DNA from: Chelonoidis abingdonii
Lineage: Eukaryota > Chordata > Testudines > Testudinidae
NCBI RefSeq assembly: GCF_003597395.2
Contig: NC_133769.1
Span: 182,392,543 to 182,456,542 of the forward strand
DNA length: 64,000 nt
Direction: 5' to 3'
Positions 23,290 to 34,519 of the stretch are shown here, one piece after another (position 1 is the first letter of the stretch; every line of letters begins with the position of its first letter). Under the pieces are notes generated by a model. That model was given only the letters and a program-made list of their open reading frames with translations, was not told where the DNA came from and searched no databases. The position numbers and the translations under genes are program-made.

Positions 23290-24700
23290 ATACTATTGGC
23301 AGAAAAATTACATTGAAAGACACTATAGATACCACATAACAGTCTCTAGTCCAGACAGGTGCTCGTCTGGGTCTGATAGACCATCTCTCAAGCCCCGGTT
23401 CCAATGCAATGTCTTGTGTTGATACTATCGGGAAGTCATCCAATGCAGACTGCGTGTAGGGCATAATCTCCTCTTGGTGCACAGGAAGGAGCAAGATAAG
23501 AAGCATTCCATACCTGTCCATCAGAAAGTTGATAATGTATCGTCCCTTCTTCTCTATGGATTTTAAGAGGCGCTGTGAATTTATGGTCCCCTTTGCATAA
23601 AATTCCAGGTTTTTGTATTCTAACGAAGGAACCACACTCAAACTTTGGTTCCTTAGCACCCCGCCGCTTGTCTGTGAAAGCCTTATACTTTGCTTGGTTC
23701 TGTTTAACTGTTTTTCTCACATCACCTTTGGTTGGGGCCTCAGGTCATGCCTTTAACAATCCAGCAATGTTCAGTTTAGTATTCATCTGTTTCCCATGCA
23801 GTAACTCTGCAGGTGATCTTTGAGTTGTGGCATGTCGTGTAGCCCAGTATGCTTGCAAGACATCAGTAGTGAAGAGTATCCACAATCGCCCTTCCACTTT
23901 AGCCATTTGCAAACTCTTTCAAACTTCTGTTAAACCGTTCGACTTCCCCATTGGCTTGAGGGCAATATAGGGAAGATCTTCTGAGTAAAATGTTCCTCTC
24001 TGCCAGAAAAGTTTCAAACTCCAGGGAAATAAATTGACTACCATTATCAGAAACCAGTTCTTTGGGTTTACTTCTCTACTAAAAACTGAAGAGAGGAACT
24101 TATTTATTATAGCAGAAGAGATTTGCGATGTAAACACTACCTCAAGCCATTTACTGAAATAGTCTATTAACATGATGGCATAACGACAGACAATTGGAGC
24201 AGTATCAAAGGGTCCTACAATGTCAAATCGCCATTTTTGCCCATGCAGATTCAGGAAGAGGAACAGGCTGTAATGGAGGAGTACATGTCACTGCTGTCTT
24301 ATCATGCATTTAGCAAGTGACACAGGATTTTATGAGTGCTTCAGTTTGAGAGTCCATCCCTGGCCACCAACACAGATCCCGTAGTCGAAGTTTGGTTCTG
24401 ACAATTCCTTGATGATATCGTGTGCCAGGTGCATGAGTTTTGACTGTAATTCTTCTGGAACAAGTAGCCAGTGCATACCTCATAACACATAGCCATTGAG
24501 CAAAGAAAGTTCATCCCAAACTCTAAAATAAGGCAGCAAAACTGGGTCAAGGTTTTTAGGGTTCCTGGGTCATCTCTGTCAGAAATTCCCATAGTTTTTG
24601 TTGAATTGGACACGCTGAACAAGCAGCTTGAAATTGTTTCTTGTAACTGCCGTAAGAATGCTTGTAATAAGTGCAACAACTACATCTTCATCCTCCGGTG
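23290..24700 (-). pseudogene. Gypsy integrase, broken
   Basis: Fragments in changing frames. 24173-23919 has LIDYFSKWLEV, the integrase core motif around the first catalytic Asp, and a remnant of the second core motif. 23720-23436 has VKQNQAKYKAFTDKRRGAK, then FECGSFVRIQKPG and YQLSDGQVWNASYLAPS, the post-core region with the GPF/GPY-like end of Ty3-type integrases. The zinc-finger part is in the frameshifted stretch 24679-24341. Integrase would insert the DNA copy into the genome. Several frameshifts and stops make it inactive. Confidence 0.7.
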
Positions 24701-24810
24701 GACCATCTGGTGAAGGGAAAGGCAGGCGAGAAAGGCAATCAGCTACCACATTTTTGTTTCCAAGCTTATATTACAGTTCATAATTGAAAGAGAGTAAACT
24801 TGCACACCAT

Positions 24811-25329
24811 CTAGCAATGATATCCTGCTCTTCCCAGTCCTTTCATGGTGAGCAACATCAAAGGGTTGTGGTCTGTGCGCAACTTGAACATGGGGCCCCA
24901 CAGGTAAGTTCTCCATTTTTCAGTAGCCCAGACATAAGCAAGTGCTTCTTTTTCAACTGTAGAATATTTTCTCTCAGCATTACTCAGTGTCCTTGAAGCA
25001 AATGCAACAGTCCTCTCTGTGTTGGCCTCATGCAGTTGCGTGAGGACAGCCTCAGGTCCATAATCAGAAGCATCAGTAGTTACAATTGTGGGCAATGCGG
25101 GACTGAATAGTGCAAGTACTGGACTATGTATAATCAAGTCTTTCACCATTTCAAAACTAGCTTGTGCATCCATTGTCCACACTAAAGTTGAACTTCTCTG
25201 TAGTAATTCTCGTAACAGTTCAATAACAGAAGCATGATTGGGAATGAATTTTGCATACCAGAAGGTAAGACCCAAGAAGGAATGTAAGGTTTGCAAATCG
25301 GTTGGAGGAGGAGCATTTGAAATTGCCAC
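24811..25329 (-). pseudogene. Gypsy RNase H region
   Basis: A 172-residue open stretch. It starts with the RT-RNase H connection (LQTLHSFLGLTFWYAKFIP), then VTTDASDYGPEAVLTQ (first catalytic Asp), SNAERKYSTVEKEALAYVWA (catalytic Glu) and FKLRTDHNPL (next Asp). These motifs are standard for Ty3/Gypsy RNase H. The usual G-I-G after TDAS-Y is changed to GPEA. The frame is lost at both ends. Confidence 0.85.
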
Positions 25330-25376
25330 GATATGATCTGGATCAGGTTTTAGTCCAGCCTGTGAAATTGTATGCC

Positions 25377-25865
25377 TCAGAAAGGAGATTCAGTTTGTCT
25401 AAATTTGCATTTGGACCTCCTGAGCTTGAGGCCTACTTTGCTGATGCAGTTTAGTACAGACTGCAGGTTACTGTCATGCTCCTCAGTAGTATTTCCAAAC
25501 ACGATAATATCATCCAAATAGCACTGAACATCATGTTGATTCTTCAGGATCAATGACATTTTTGGAAGGCACTTGGGGCTGATGCAAGACCATATGGAAC
25601 ATATTTAAAACGAAATAGTTCCTCATGTGTAATAAATGTTGTGAGGTCTCTGCTATCTTCATGCAACATAACCTGGTGGTATGCGCTCTGCAAATCAAGA
25701 GTTCAAAACATCTTTGCTCCACGGAGTTCTGCAAATACTTCTGCGTGAGGAAGAGGATGGCTGTCAATCACAATAGCTTTATTTGGTTCCCTTAAGTCTA
25801 CACAAAGGTGAATGCCTGCATCCCTCTTCTTGGAATGGGTTTCACCTATAGTAGTGACGCAGAAG
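25377..25865 (-). pseudogene. Gypsy reverse transcriptase, N-truncated
   Basis: Motif C is clear in 25559-25377: CYLDDIIVFGNTTEEH, with the catalytic DD. Upstream in another frame, codons spell HLCVDLREPNKAI and LDLQSAYHQV (motif A Asp) in 25800-25670. Only about 20 codons precede motif 2 before the sequence becomes LTR at 25872, so the fingers subdomain start is gone. At least one in-frame stop and one frameshift are present. Confidence 0.8.
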
Positions 25866-25871
25866 TTAAAA

Positions 25872-26070
25872 TGTTGTATCAACCAGGCAAGGTACTAACA
25901 AACTTCAACAGGACTTTATTTTTATCTTTACCAAGCTGCTACTGCACCCTCTGTAACTCTCACTCTGCCTCCTCAACTCCTCCCACCTCCTTCTTGTTTC
26001 ATGTCCTTTCAGACTCCCAGCAGCCAGTACTCCCAGTTCTAATAATCACAAGCAACATCTAAACACCACA
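25872..26070 (-). repeat. Gypsy 5' LTR
   Basis: 199 bp aligned with 23008-23215; on the minus strand it starts TGTGGTGTTTAG and ends GATACAACA. It is followed (minus strand) directly by RT coding rather than by a primer-binding site and gag. Confidence 0.8.
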
Positions 26071-26129
26071 CAGCTACCGTTGAATCTGTCAAATACAAAA
26101 TTGCAGAACTACTAACTGTGGTATGTAAC

Positions 26130-27109
26130 TGTCATAAACAGATAGTAGGAGTTAATAGAACAGAAGTACTTTATATCTCTTTTGTCTGTAAAGGGTTAAT
26201 AAGTTCAGTAAGCCTGCCTGTCAGGGAACAGGATACTTTCAAATCTTGAGGAAGGGAAGTTGGTGTGTGTGCTGTTAGAATTTGGTGGTTGTTCACTCTA
26301 GGGGCTCAGAGGGACCAGATGTGCAACCAGGTTTCTCTCCAATCTCTCCAATACAGGCTCTTATAAGTTCAAAAGAGTGAGTACTAGGTAAATAAGGCGA
26401 GTTAGGCTTATGTTTGTTTTCTTTATTTGCAAATATGCATTTGGCTAGGAGGAGTTCAAATGTGTATTTGGCTGAAAGGATTTTAATTTGTACTTGTATA
26501 TTTAGGCTGGGAGGGTATTCCCAGTGTCTATAGTTGAAAGACCCTGTACCTATTCCCTTTTAGATTTACAAAGATAATTTTTACTGTTTTTCTCTCTTTA
26601 ATTAAAAGCTTTTCTTGTTTAAGAACTTGATTGTTTTTCTGTTCTGGTGTGAGACCCCAGGGGACGGGGTCTGGATTCACCAGGGAATTGGTGGGGAGAA
26701 AGGAGGGAAGGGGAGAGAGAGGCTAATTTCTCTCTGTGTCAGGATTACTTTCTCTCAGGAAGAGTCTGGGAGGGGGAAAGAGAAGGAGGGAGGAAGGTGA
26801 ATTTCCTCTCTGTTTAAAGATTCAAGGAGTTTGAATCACAGTGATCTTCCAGGGTAAGCCAGGGAGAGGAAGCCTGGGAGAGGCAATGGTGGGGGAAAGG
26901 GTTTACTTTCCTTGTGTTAAGATCCAGAGGGTCTGGGTCTTGGGGTTCCCGAGGCAACATTTTGGGGGGACCAGAGTGTACCAGGCACTGGAATTCCTGG
27001 TTGGTGGCAGTGCTCCAAGTACTAAGCTGGTAATTGAGCTTAGAGAAATTCATGCTGGTACCCCATCTTTTGGACGCTAAGGTTCAGAGTGAGGAATTAT
27101 ACCATGAGA
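26130..27109 (+). mobile_element. Solo LTR, about 980 bp
   Basis: Begins TGTCATAAACAG and ends TTATACCATGAGA, short inverted ends TGTCAT/ATGA(C>G)A. The flanks are GTAAC (26125-26129) and GTAAG (27110-27114), a 5-bp target duplication with one mismatch. A TATA-like CTTATAAG occurs near 26357, and a purine-rich tract with GGGAGAAAGGAGGGAAGGG and GAAAGAGAAGGAGGGAGG lies in the second half. No internal retroviral coding is beside it, so it looks like a solo LTR from homologous recombination. Whether the parent is an ERV or a Gypsy element cannot be told from the LTR alone. Confidence 0.65.
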
Positions 27110-27147
27110 GTAAGCTATCACTAACATCAGCCTCTGTAAGAGATGAC

Positions 27148-28608
27148 TGATAGATAGCTAATGTAATGCCAATTTTTAAAGGACTCCAGAGGCCATCCTG
27201 GCAGCAACAAGCTAGAAAGCCTAACTACAGTATCAGGCAAAATGGCTGAAACTACAGAAAACAGAATTATCAGACTGATGAACATTATGTTGGAGGAAGA
27301 GTCAACATGGCTTTTGTAAAGGGAAAGCATACCACACCAATCTATTAGAATTAATAGACGGGGTCAACATGCAAATGGACAAGATTGATCCGGTGGATAC
27401 GTTGTATATGGACTTTCAAAAAGTTTTTAACAAGGTGTCTCACCTAAGTTATGGGAAAATAGGGAAGATTCACTCATGAATCAATAACAGTTAAAGACAG
27501 GAAACAAAGGGAAGGACTCAGTCATCAGGTTTTATAATTGTGAGAAATAAACAGAGGTGTCCCCTCAGTATCTGTGCTGTTCAACATGTTCATAAATGAT
27601 CTGAAAGAGGCGGTAAATAGTAAGGTGGCAAAATTTGCAGACTATCGAATTACTCAAGATAGTTAAACCAAAGCATATGGTGAAGGGTTACATAGATCTC
27701 ACAAAACTGGGTGGCTGGGCAACAAAATGGTCGATGAAATTTAGTGTTGACAAGTGCAAACTAATGCACATTGGAAAAAAAAAAATAAAAAATAAAAACA
27801 CAATCCCAACTATACATACAAAATGACGGGCTCTGAATTAGATTTTGGAGACACTGGATAGTTCACTGAAAAACCATCTACTTAAAGTGTAGTAGCAGTC
27901 CAAAAAAAAAAAAAAAATCTAACAATGTTAGTAACCATTAGGAAAAGGATAGGTAAGACAATAGAAAATATCAAAATGCCACTTTATAAATCCATGCCTT
28001 GAATACTGCATGCAGTTCTGGTTGCACCATCTCAAAAGATATACATTAGAATTGGAAAAAGTACAGAGAATAGCAATAAAAGTGATTAGGAATCTGGCAC
28101 ATCTTCAATATGAGGAAAGATTAAAAAGACTGTTCATCTTAGAAAGGTGACAACTAAGGGGGGACGGAAATATAATAAGGGTCTATAAAATCATGGTTGG
28201 TGCAGAGAAAGTGAATAAGTGTTATTTACGCTTTCAGAGAACACAAAAAACAAGGGTCATGTGATTAAATTAGTAGGCAGCAGGTTCAAAACTAACATAA
28301 GAAATTACTTCATGCAATTCACAGTCAAACCTGTTGAACTCATTGCCAGGGCATGTTATGAAGGTAAAAAGTTTAGCAGTTAGATAAATTCATGAAAGGT
28401 AGGCCCATCAATGGGTCCTAGGCAAGACAGTCAGGAATGCAACCTAATACTCTGTGTATCCCAAAATGTCTGAATACCTAAAGCTGAAACACTTGATAAT
28501 TGCCCTGTTCTGTTAATTCTCTCCGAAGCATCCGCACTGGCCACTTTCAGAAGACAGAATATTGGGCTAGATCAAACACTGGTCTGACCAATATGGCTAT
28601 TCTTGCAT
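27148..28608 (+). mobile_element. CR1 LINE, 3' part
   Basis: A 5'-truncated CR1 of about 1.5 kb. The start corresponds to the RT domain (codons for NVMPIFKGLQ-type residues, then TWLLxGKAYHTNLLELIDGVN). A frame at 27635-27826 has KWSMKFSVDKCKLMHIG, the C-terminal RT block. The 3' UTR ends with ATTGGGCTAGATCA and TGACCAATATGGCTATTCTTG. Many frameshifts, more decayed than 14820-15768. Confidence 0.85.
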
Positions 28609-28609
28609 A

Positions 28610-29930
28610 TACATCGAGTCTTTTTAAAAAGCACAAGTAGTAAACTTGTAAGATGCTAATAGGCACCAAGTGTTTTTTGAAGAGGAGAGCTACAACTTGG
28701 ATGGTTATATAACTACTGATTAAAGCTTTTGTTTCTGTTCAGTCACAATGCAATCATGCAGTAGTGCCTGAGTGGACATGCAACTATTTAGAGGAATTAC
28801 TGTTATATATTTTCTAACTATGCACACTGCATAGGTAGAAAAAACTTTTGTGAAAAGAAAATACTGTGCATGCTAAGCATGAAGCTTTTGATTTAAGCTG
28901 GCCTTGGACAGATTATGTTTTAAGTGAAAAAACATTAGGACAAACCATTAGACAAGACTACAGTAGATCAGTTTAAAAATCCAGTATGGAATAGTATCTG
29001 GAACAGAGTTTAAAACTATATTAGAAAGGTTTTTGGTTCTAATTCCATGTCTCTCTAAAGCTTCTTTACAAAGTTAAAGTTTTTATTGACTGCTCTGTGT
29101 TAGTACAAAAATATTTGGTTTGAACCGTACATTAACACATTCTAACTTTTACTCACTGCATTTCAGTTTTGTCAATGAACAACTTATTTTAATGAGATGT
29201 AACTCACCTGACATCCTGCTTTACATAATTAATTATGTACAGCAGTGTTTGCTATGAGTCAGACTGCAAATTTTACTCAAATGGGTAGCCCTACTAACTT
29301 AACTGGGTCTACTTTTATGTAAATTCTCACCAGTAAATAAAGACTTGCACAATTATGCTCTAGTTGTAGATACAACAATACAAAATGCTAAGCACTGACC
29401 ACACACGTGGAAGGAGTCCCTGCTCCACAGATTAAGGTCTATTAAGTTTTACATACACAAATCAGATTTTCATGATTATGAAATGCCTCGTAATTAAGTG
29501 CCTGATCCTAAGGCATTAGGCACCTTGAATTCTCAATGAAGAGATTAAGAGTTCAAGTAATCTCCACCTCTTGGAGTCACGCTCTTAGGTAGGAGCATAT
29601 GATACATGAACAAGTCTTAAGGAAAACTCTTAGCTGGACAGTCAGTCTGGGTGCTAAACAGAGTGTTGAAAGGATGCTTGAATAGCTGTGCTGGAAGACC
29701 AAGGACCCAACTGCTAATGTAAAATGGAAGTTGCGTTTGGTATAATGCAATGGTATAATGTTTGATTTTAGTTTATTTTGAAATAAAATTTAAAAATGTT
29801 ACAACATTTTGAAATAGATCAAACTGATGTTTTGAAATGTCAGACAAGAGCATAGTTAAATTAGTATGTAACATGAAAATATATCAGTCACTGACTTATA
29901 AAGGGGCAACTTGAAATCCAGAGACCAAAC
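28610..29930. other. Gene-free AT-rich stretch
   Basis: No coding or repeat signal that I can name. Confidence 0.5.
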
Positions 29931-29931
29931 A

Positions 29932-30061
29932 TGTGAGATAATTTCTCATATTGGACCAATTTCTGCTGGTGAGAGACACCAATAGAAGTTAGTCCAATAA
30001 AAGATTACATCACCTACCATTTCTCTCCAGTATTCTGGGACTTACAACAACAACACTGCAT
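29932..30061 (+). mobile_element. Penelope-like 3' tail fragment
   Basis: Contains TTGGACCAATTTCTGCTGG, then AGTCCAATAAAAGATTACAT and TCTGGGACTTACAACAACAA. This looks like the 3' untranslated end of a Penelope-like element (compare the AATAAA and ACTAACACGGCTA tail of the element ending near 59005). No coding part is attached. Confidence 0.45.
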
Positions 30062-30382
30062 AAAACTTGAAATCCAGTCACTTCAGAGAGTAAGAATTTG
30101 TTTGATACTATATGTGCCCTTAGAGTTATTTTAGTCACATTTTCTACTTTAAATGTTTTTCACCTTGTGTAGGTCTTTTGTGCAGCACCAGATTAGAATT
30201 TGAGTAACTCACTGACAAGATAACAGTCTACATAGCTGTGTGTTCCTGTTATTCCCCATCTTCTACGGTGAAGAATGTAACAAAAAAGAAAGCAAGATCA
30301 AGGGGTAGTAAGGAGAAGTTACTCTCTTTTGCTTATATTAATTAACTCAGAAAAAAAAAAGGATTGTTTAAACCAAGGCAGA

Positions 30383-30660
30383 AAATTGCTCCTGGGGGAA
30401 TTCTGCACGTGTGCAGATTTCACATCCCTCAGATTCAAGAACTCAGACATAGGTTAGGGGTTTGTTATAGAAGTGGATGGGTGAGGTTGTATGGCCTGCG
30501 TTGTGCAGGTCAGACTAGATGATCATAATGGTCCCTTCTGACCTTAAAGTCTATGAGTCTATTATTTTTTTCTGGGCAGAAAATACATTTTGCTGAAGAG
30601 GCACTGGAGTTACACATTTTGCCCACCAAGGCCTGCTATTTTGCCAGAACAGAACATAGC
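30383..30660 (+). repeat. Interspersed repeat split by a CR1 insertion
   Basis: The left part starts GCTCCTGGGGGAATTCTGCA and the right part resumes at TTTTTCTGGGCAGAAAATAC (30565 on), which I recognise as consecutive portions of one dispersed repeat. The CR1 tail at 30440-30562 lies between them. Confidence 0.45.
30440..30562 (+). mobile_element. CR1 LINE 3' end fragment
   Basis: Carries AGACTAGATGATCATAATGG, then TCCCTTCTGACCTTAAAGTC and the terminal CTATGAGTCTAT. A short, heavily 5'-truncated CR1, apparently inserted in another repeat. Confidence 0.85.
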
Positions 30661-30876
30661 CTACTCACCAACCAGTTGCTAATAGAGAGAAGAAAAGGTT
30701 TCATTCCTCAATGCCTTGCTCACAGGGTTAGGTGAGGAGGCACAGGATATGCATGGGGTTGGCAGGTGCGTGCAGAGAGCAGGGCACATGGGGCTGCTGG
30801 GTGAAAGTCACAGATTGGGGTTCAGAAGTGCTAGTGGTGGGGGGAATGACTGTGGCAGAGACTGAACGGGAGTGGA

Positions 30877-30932
30877 GATGCAGGGACACATTGGTATGGA
30901 GGCAGATGCAGGGACACATTGGTATGGAGGCA
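30877..30932. repeat. Perfect 28-bp tandem duplication
   Basis: Two identical adjacent copies of a 28-bp unit beginning GATGCAGGGACACATTGG, at 30877-30904 and 30905-30932. Confidence 0.95.
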
Positions 30933-30959
30933 AAAGTGTGATACATGGAACAGACGGAA

Positions 30960-33488
30960 AACAACAACGACAAACAGTCTTAACATTTTAAAGCCTGTTC
31001 AATATATGCTTGTTTAGAAGCAAGATTCTTTTTGTACTTCATGAGAAAGATTTGGATCAATAGATTTAGTTTAAACTTAATTAAGATTCATGGCAGTGAT
31101 TCAGTCAAATCTGAAAACCCCCCTCTACCCAGGGAAGACTGACCTTGATGGGTATTGTGCTTTTACAATACAGGTTTAGAAAATAACTGCTACATTTCTT
31201 AGACCTACATTAAATAAAAATTGCTTCAAAAAGTAGACTAAGCTGAACTGTGAGTAAGTGAAGTCATGTTTCGGCTTATGGGGCAAAACAGACAGCATAT
31301 TTATATCCAATTCTTTCCTTATTAAAAACAAGAGACATTGAAAAGGCTGATTAGAATGTCTATATAATAGGAAACTCACCATACCACAAAGACAAGAAAT
31401 AGACTAGGGGAAAAAAAGATCCAGAGACGGAAGTGCACAGTCTGTAATACCCTTTAAAAACACCAAAGAGTGAACAAAAGTTCTCTTCTCAGATAAATGA
31501 AATATTTATATTGCATACCACAATGTAAAGAATCTATAAAGTGATATCCTCAGGGTTTAGATTATTGAATCTAGCTATGGAGATATATCACTGAACAAAC
31601 CATTACTCTAGATTACATTTCTTTAACTGAAATGTAACTATCTGGATTTGAGAAAGCTCCAGATTGCTTTCTACTATTAGCAGTATTCAATAAAGTATTA
31701 ATCCCATTTCAGTAAATTCTATGTTTTAGGTCTTGACAGGAATCTTTGAACAAATATATTCTACAATAAACTAGTTATTTTAGTACATTCACGGAGTAAT
31801 ACTCAATACTGCTGGTGCCTGTAATGGTAAATTTCCCTTGGTATTAACACAAGTAAGTTTAAACTAGATGACATCAGTTCTACACCCCCCAACACTGTTT
31901 AGCCTCAGAGGGCTGAGTTTTTATGTTAAAAAAGTTCAATTTTCCCTTCTACAGAATTAGATTGACCAACTTTGGCATCCAACTAATATTTATACTACAG
32001 GAAGATATTTTTACCATCACTAATGAGACAAAACCTTTGGATAGCCAACTCTAATTCCCACTGAAAGACAAACTGAACACCTAACTTCCATTTGTAACTT
32101 TGAGGATCACACTCTAGAACATTTTATTTAAAAATAGAGCGCACAGCAGAAGCATTATTTATTTACTGGGCACTTTTTATAGCACGTCTTCCCCCCTTTG
32201 AGTGAGCTGACAGAGATACCTTATCTAGACAAGGCTGCTAAAAATTTTTTTTAGTTTTTGGGATAGGCACTCACCACTAAATATGCATGGACAGCGTTTA
32301 AAAATTTGAAGAAATCAAACAAGCAAATAGTTGTCTGTACTTTCAGCCACACGTTTTCTTAGGAGGATGCAGACTACACATAGTGGAACAAAACAAGAGA
32401 ACAGTAGTACATAATTTGGTCCTGGACACATACAAAAAAAAAAAAAAGGATTCCCGAAAACAGGAAGTCCATAAGTGAGTGCCAACATGCCAGCTGAAGT
32501 ACAGAGGGGATAGAAAAAGCAAGGTGTTAGCCAGAAGCAACACATTTTAAATGCCGTTATCTTGCTACTTGTTAAGACCCATAGTTCAGTATAGCTTGTG
32601 ATAAGACAAAAATTCTGACTAATGTTGCAAGAACACTTAACACCGCAATTCTTGGTAGCAGTATTCTATTTAACAAATGATTTTGATATAGTTTTTTGGA
32701 CAATTGTCTGTTCAGGCATTCCTCTTTCAAGTATTACAACAGATTCACTGAAGAGTGCATGGGCAAGTACTATTCCATTCATGTTTAACGTATGATCAAA
32801 CCTGAACAAAAACAAAAAATGATTTTATAATCATATATAGACAAGCAGTCTATACTACTACTTTTTTCACTTAATTGTTTTCTTTAAGGCAGGGAAAATG
32901 TCACTCCAGTTCTAGTGAGCAGGATATAATGTTGCGACCTGTGTTTCTTGGAAGGGCTGCTACTAAGGGAACATCAAGGTAATAGGAAACTGGTGCAATT
33001 AGGCTGGAAGAAATTCAGCCACATGGACAGAAGAGAGCCATGCACATGCTTCAATAGAGCTCCACTTGTTAAATTTAGCAGAGTGAAGCTGAGTGCAGGT
33101 TAACAAAAAAAGTCAACGTCAAAAGTTTTTTTCAGACATCAGAACTCAGTTCTCCACTTTCTGAAAGTGCAGCTGTCAAAAACAACAACAAAAAAAAAAG
33201 CTAAAATGATTTATAAGCAGAGACATGTAGAGTAGTGACGTAGAAGATAATTCAGAAGTCAAATTTTGTAACCATAATCTTTCAATGTTAATGTGAAACC
33301 AGATGTGCCACAGAAATTAAGTTCTGAATGTTCTGATTACATACGCACAGACCTCAGTTATGTCAGAAATACTGAAGTTTTACTTGCTTACTGAAGGACG
33401 GATTATTTGATTAGGTACTTTGATACCATCTGAAATGTTATAGATGATTTTGATTACTATTTTGAACTTTGAGAAGTCAGTGATCATA
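30960..33488. other. Gene-free AT-rich stretch
   Basis: About 2.5 kb with no recognised coding region or repeat. The overlapping minus-strand frames at 32315-32545 derive partly from a poly-A run at 32432-32445. Confidence 0.55.
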
Positions 33489-33490
33489 TG

Positions 33491-33927
33491 TACAGTAACT
33501 CCTCACTTAATGTTGTAGTTATGTTCCTGAAAAATGTGACTTTAAGCGAAACTATGTTAAGGGAATCCAATTTCCCCATAAGAATTAATGTAAATGAGGG
33601 GGTTAGGTTCCAGGGATTTTTTTTTTACCAGACAAAAGACACACACTGTCTCTCTCTACATATGTATACACACACACACACAAAACGAGAGAGAGTATAA
33701 GTTTTAAACAAACAATTTAATACTGATACACAGTGATGATGACTGTGAAGCTTGGTTGAGGTGGAGGAGTCAGAGGGTGGGATATTTCCCAGGGAATGCC
33801 TTACTGCTAAAGGATGAACTAGCAGTTGGCTGAGCCCTCAAGGGTTAACTCTCACAGTCTACAAGGCAGCAAGAACGTAGGGAGGGGAGAGAGCATGGTA
33901 GACAGAGACACAGAGAGAGAGAGAGAG

Positions 33928-33976
<49 letters not shown>

Positions 33977-34517
33977 GAAATGCACATTTCCCCTTTAAGT
34001 ACACTGTTTTGTTAATTAGATCAGCTTGCTGAGACCACAGCTGCTGCTGCCTGGAAGCTCCCTCTGTCATGTGTCCCCCCCCCCGTTCTATGGAAGACAG
34101 GGTAAGCAGGGTGCAGGAGCAGGGGGACACTCTGACATTAGCTCGCCTCCTCCTCCCGCCCCCCTCCACACAGCAAGCAGGAGTCTTGGGGAGCAGCTCC
34201 AAGGCAGAGGGCAGGAGCAGCACATGGCAGTGGGGGGAGGGACAGCTGCAACTGCTAGCCTGTTGGGCAGCTGCTGCACAGGGAACTTAAGGAAGCAGGG
34301 AGCTGATAGGGAGCTGCTGGTCCACCCTGGTTCCAAGCCCCCACCAGCTAGCTGCAATGGGCTGCTCCTCCTGCAAGCAATGGACAAAGCAGGCAGCTGC
34401 CAAACAATGTTAGACGGGAGCACTGACCAACTTTAACCGAGTATGTTCCCTAACTGATCAGCAACGTAACAATGAAACAACATTAACTGGGATGACGTTA
34501 AGTGAGGAGTTACTGTA
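33491..34517. mobile_element. Tigger/pogo-type non-autonomous DNA element
   Basis: A roughly 1-kb element with matching ends: left TACAGTAACTCCTCACTTAA and right the complement of the same 20 bases. The ends are CAGTAACTCC with a flanking TA on each side, the target duplication made by Tc1/mariner-pogo transposases. The inner ends continue as AATGTTGTAGTTATGTTC and, inverted, CATTAATGTTGTTTCATTG. The interior carries a (GA)n(GT)n microsatellite and GC-rich sequence with no transposase coding. Confidence 0.85.
33911..33971. repeat. (GA)n-(GT)n compound microsatellite
   Basis: About ten GA units followed by about twenty GT units, inside the Tigger-type element. Confidence 0.95.
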
Positions 34518-34519
34518 TA

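Larger units (their letters stand above)
23008..26070 (-). mobile_element. Ty3/Gypsy LTR retrotransposon, internally deleted
   Basis: Minus-strand element bounded by two similar LTRs (23008-23215 and 25872-26070). Inside, read from right to left, come the later part of reverse transcriptase, RNase H, and a broken integrase. Gag, protease and the start of RT are missing: the right LTR joins the RT coding directly, with no primer-binding site between. A polypurine tract lies next to the left LTR. The flanks CAACT (23003-23007) and CAGCT (26071-26075) may be a 5-bp target duplication with one change. RT, RNase H then integrase is the Ty3/Gypsy order. Confidence 0.85.

Noticed and set aside
34026..34436. 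136-residue plus-strand frame
   Set aside because: It lies inside the Tigger-type element and has low-complexity composition.
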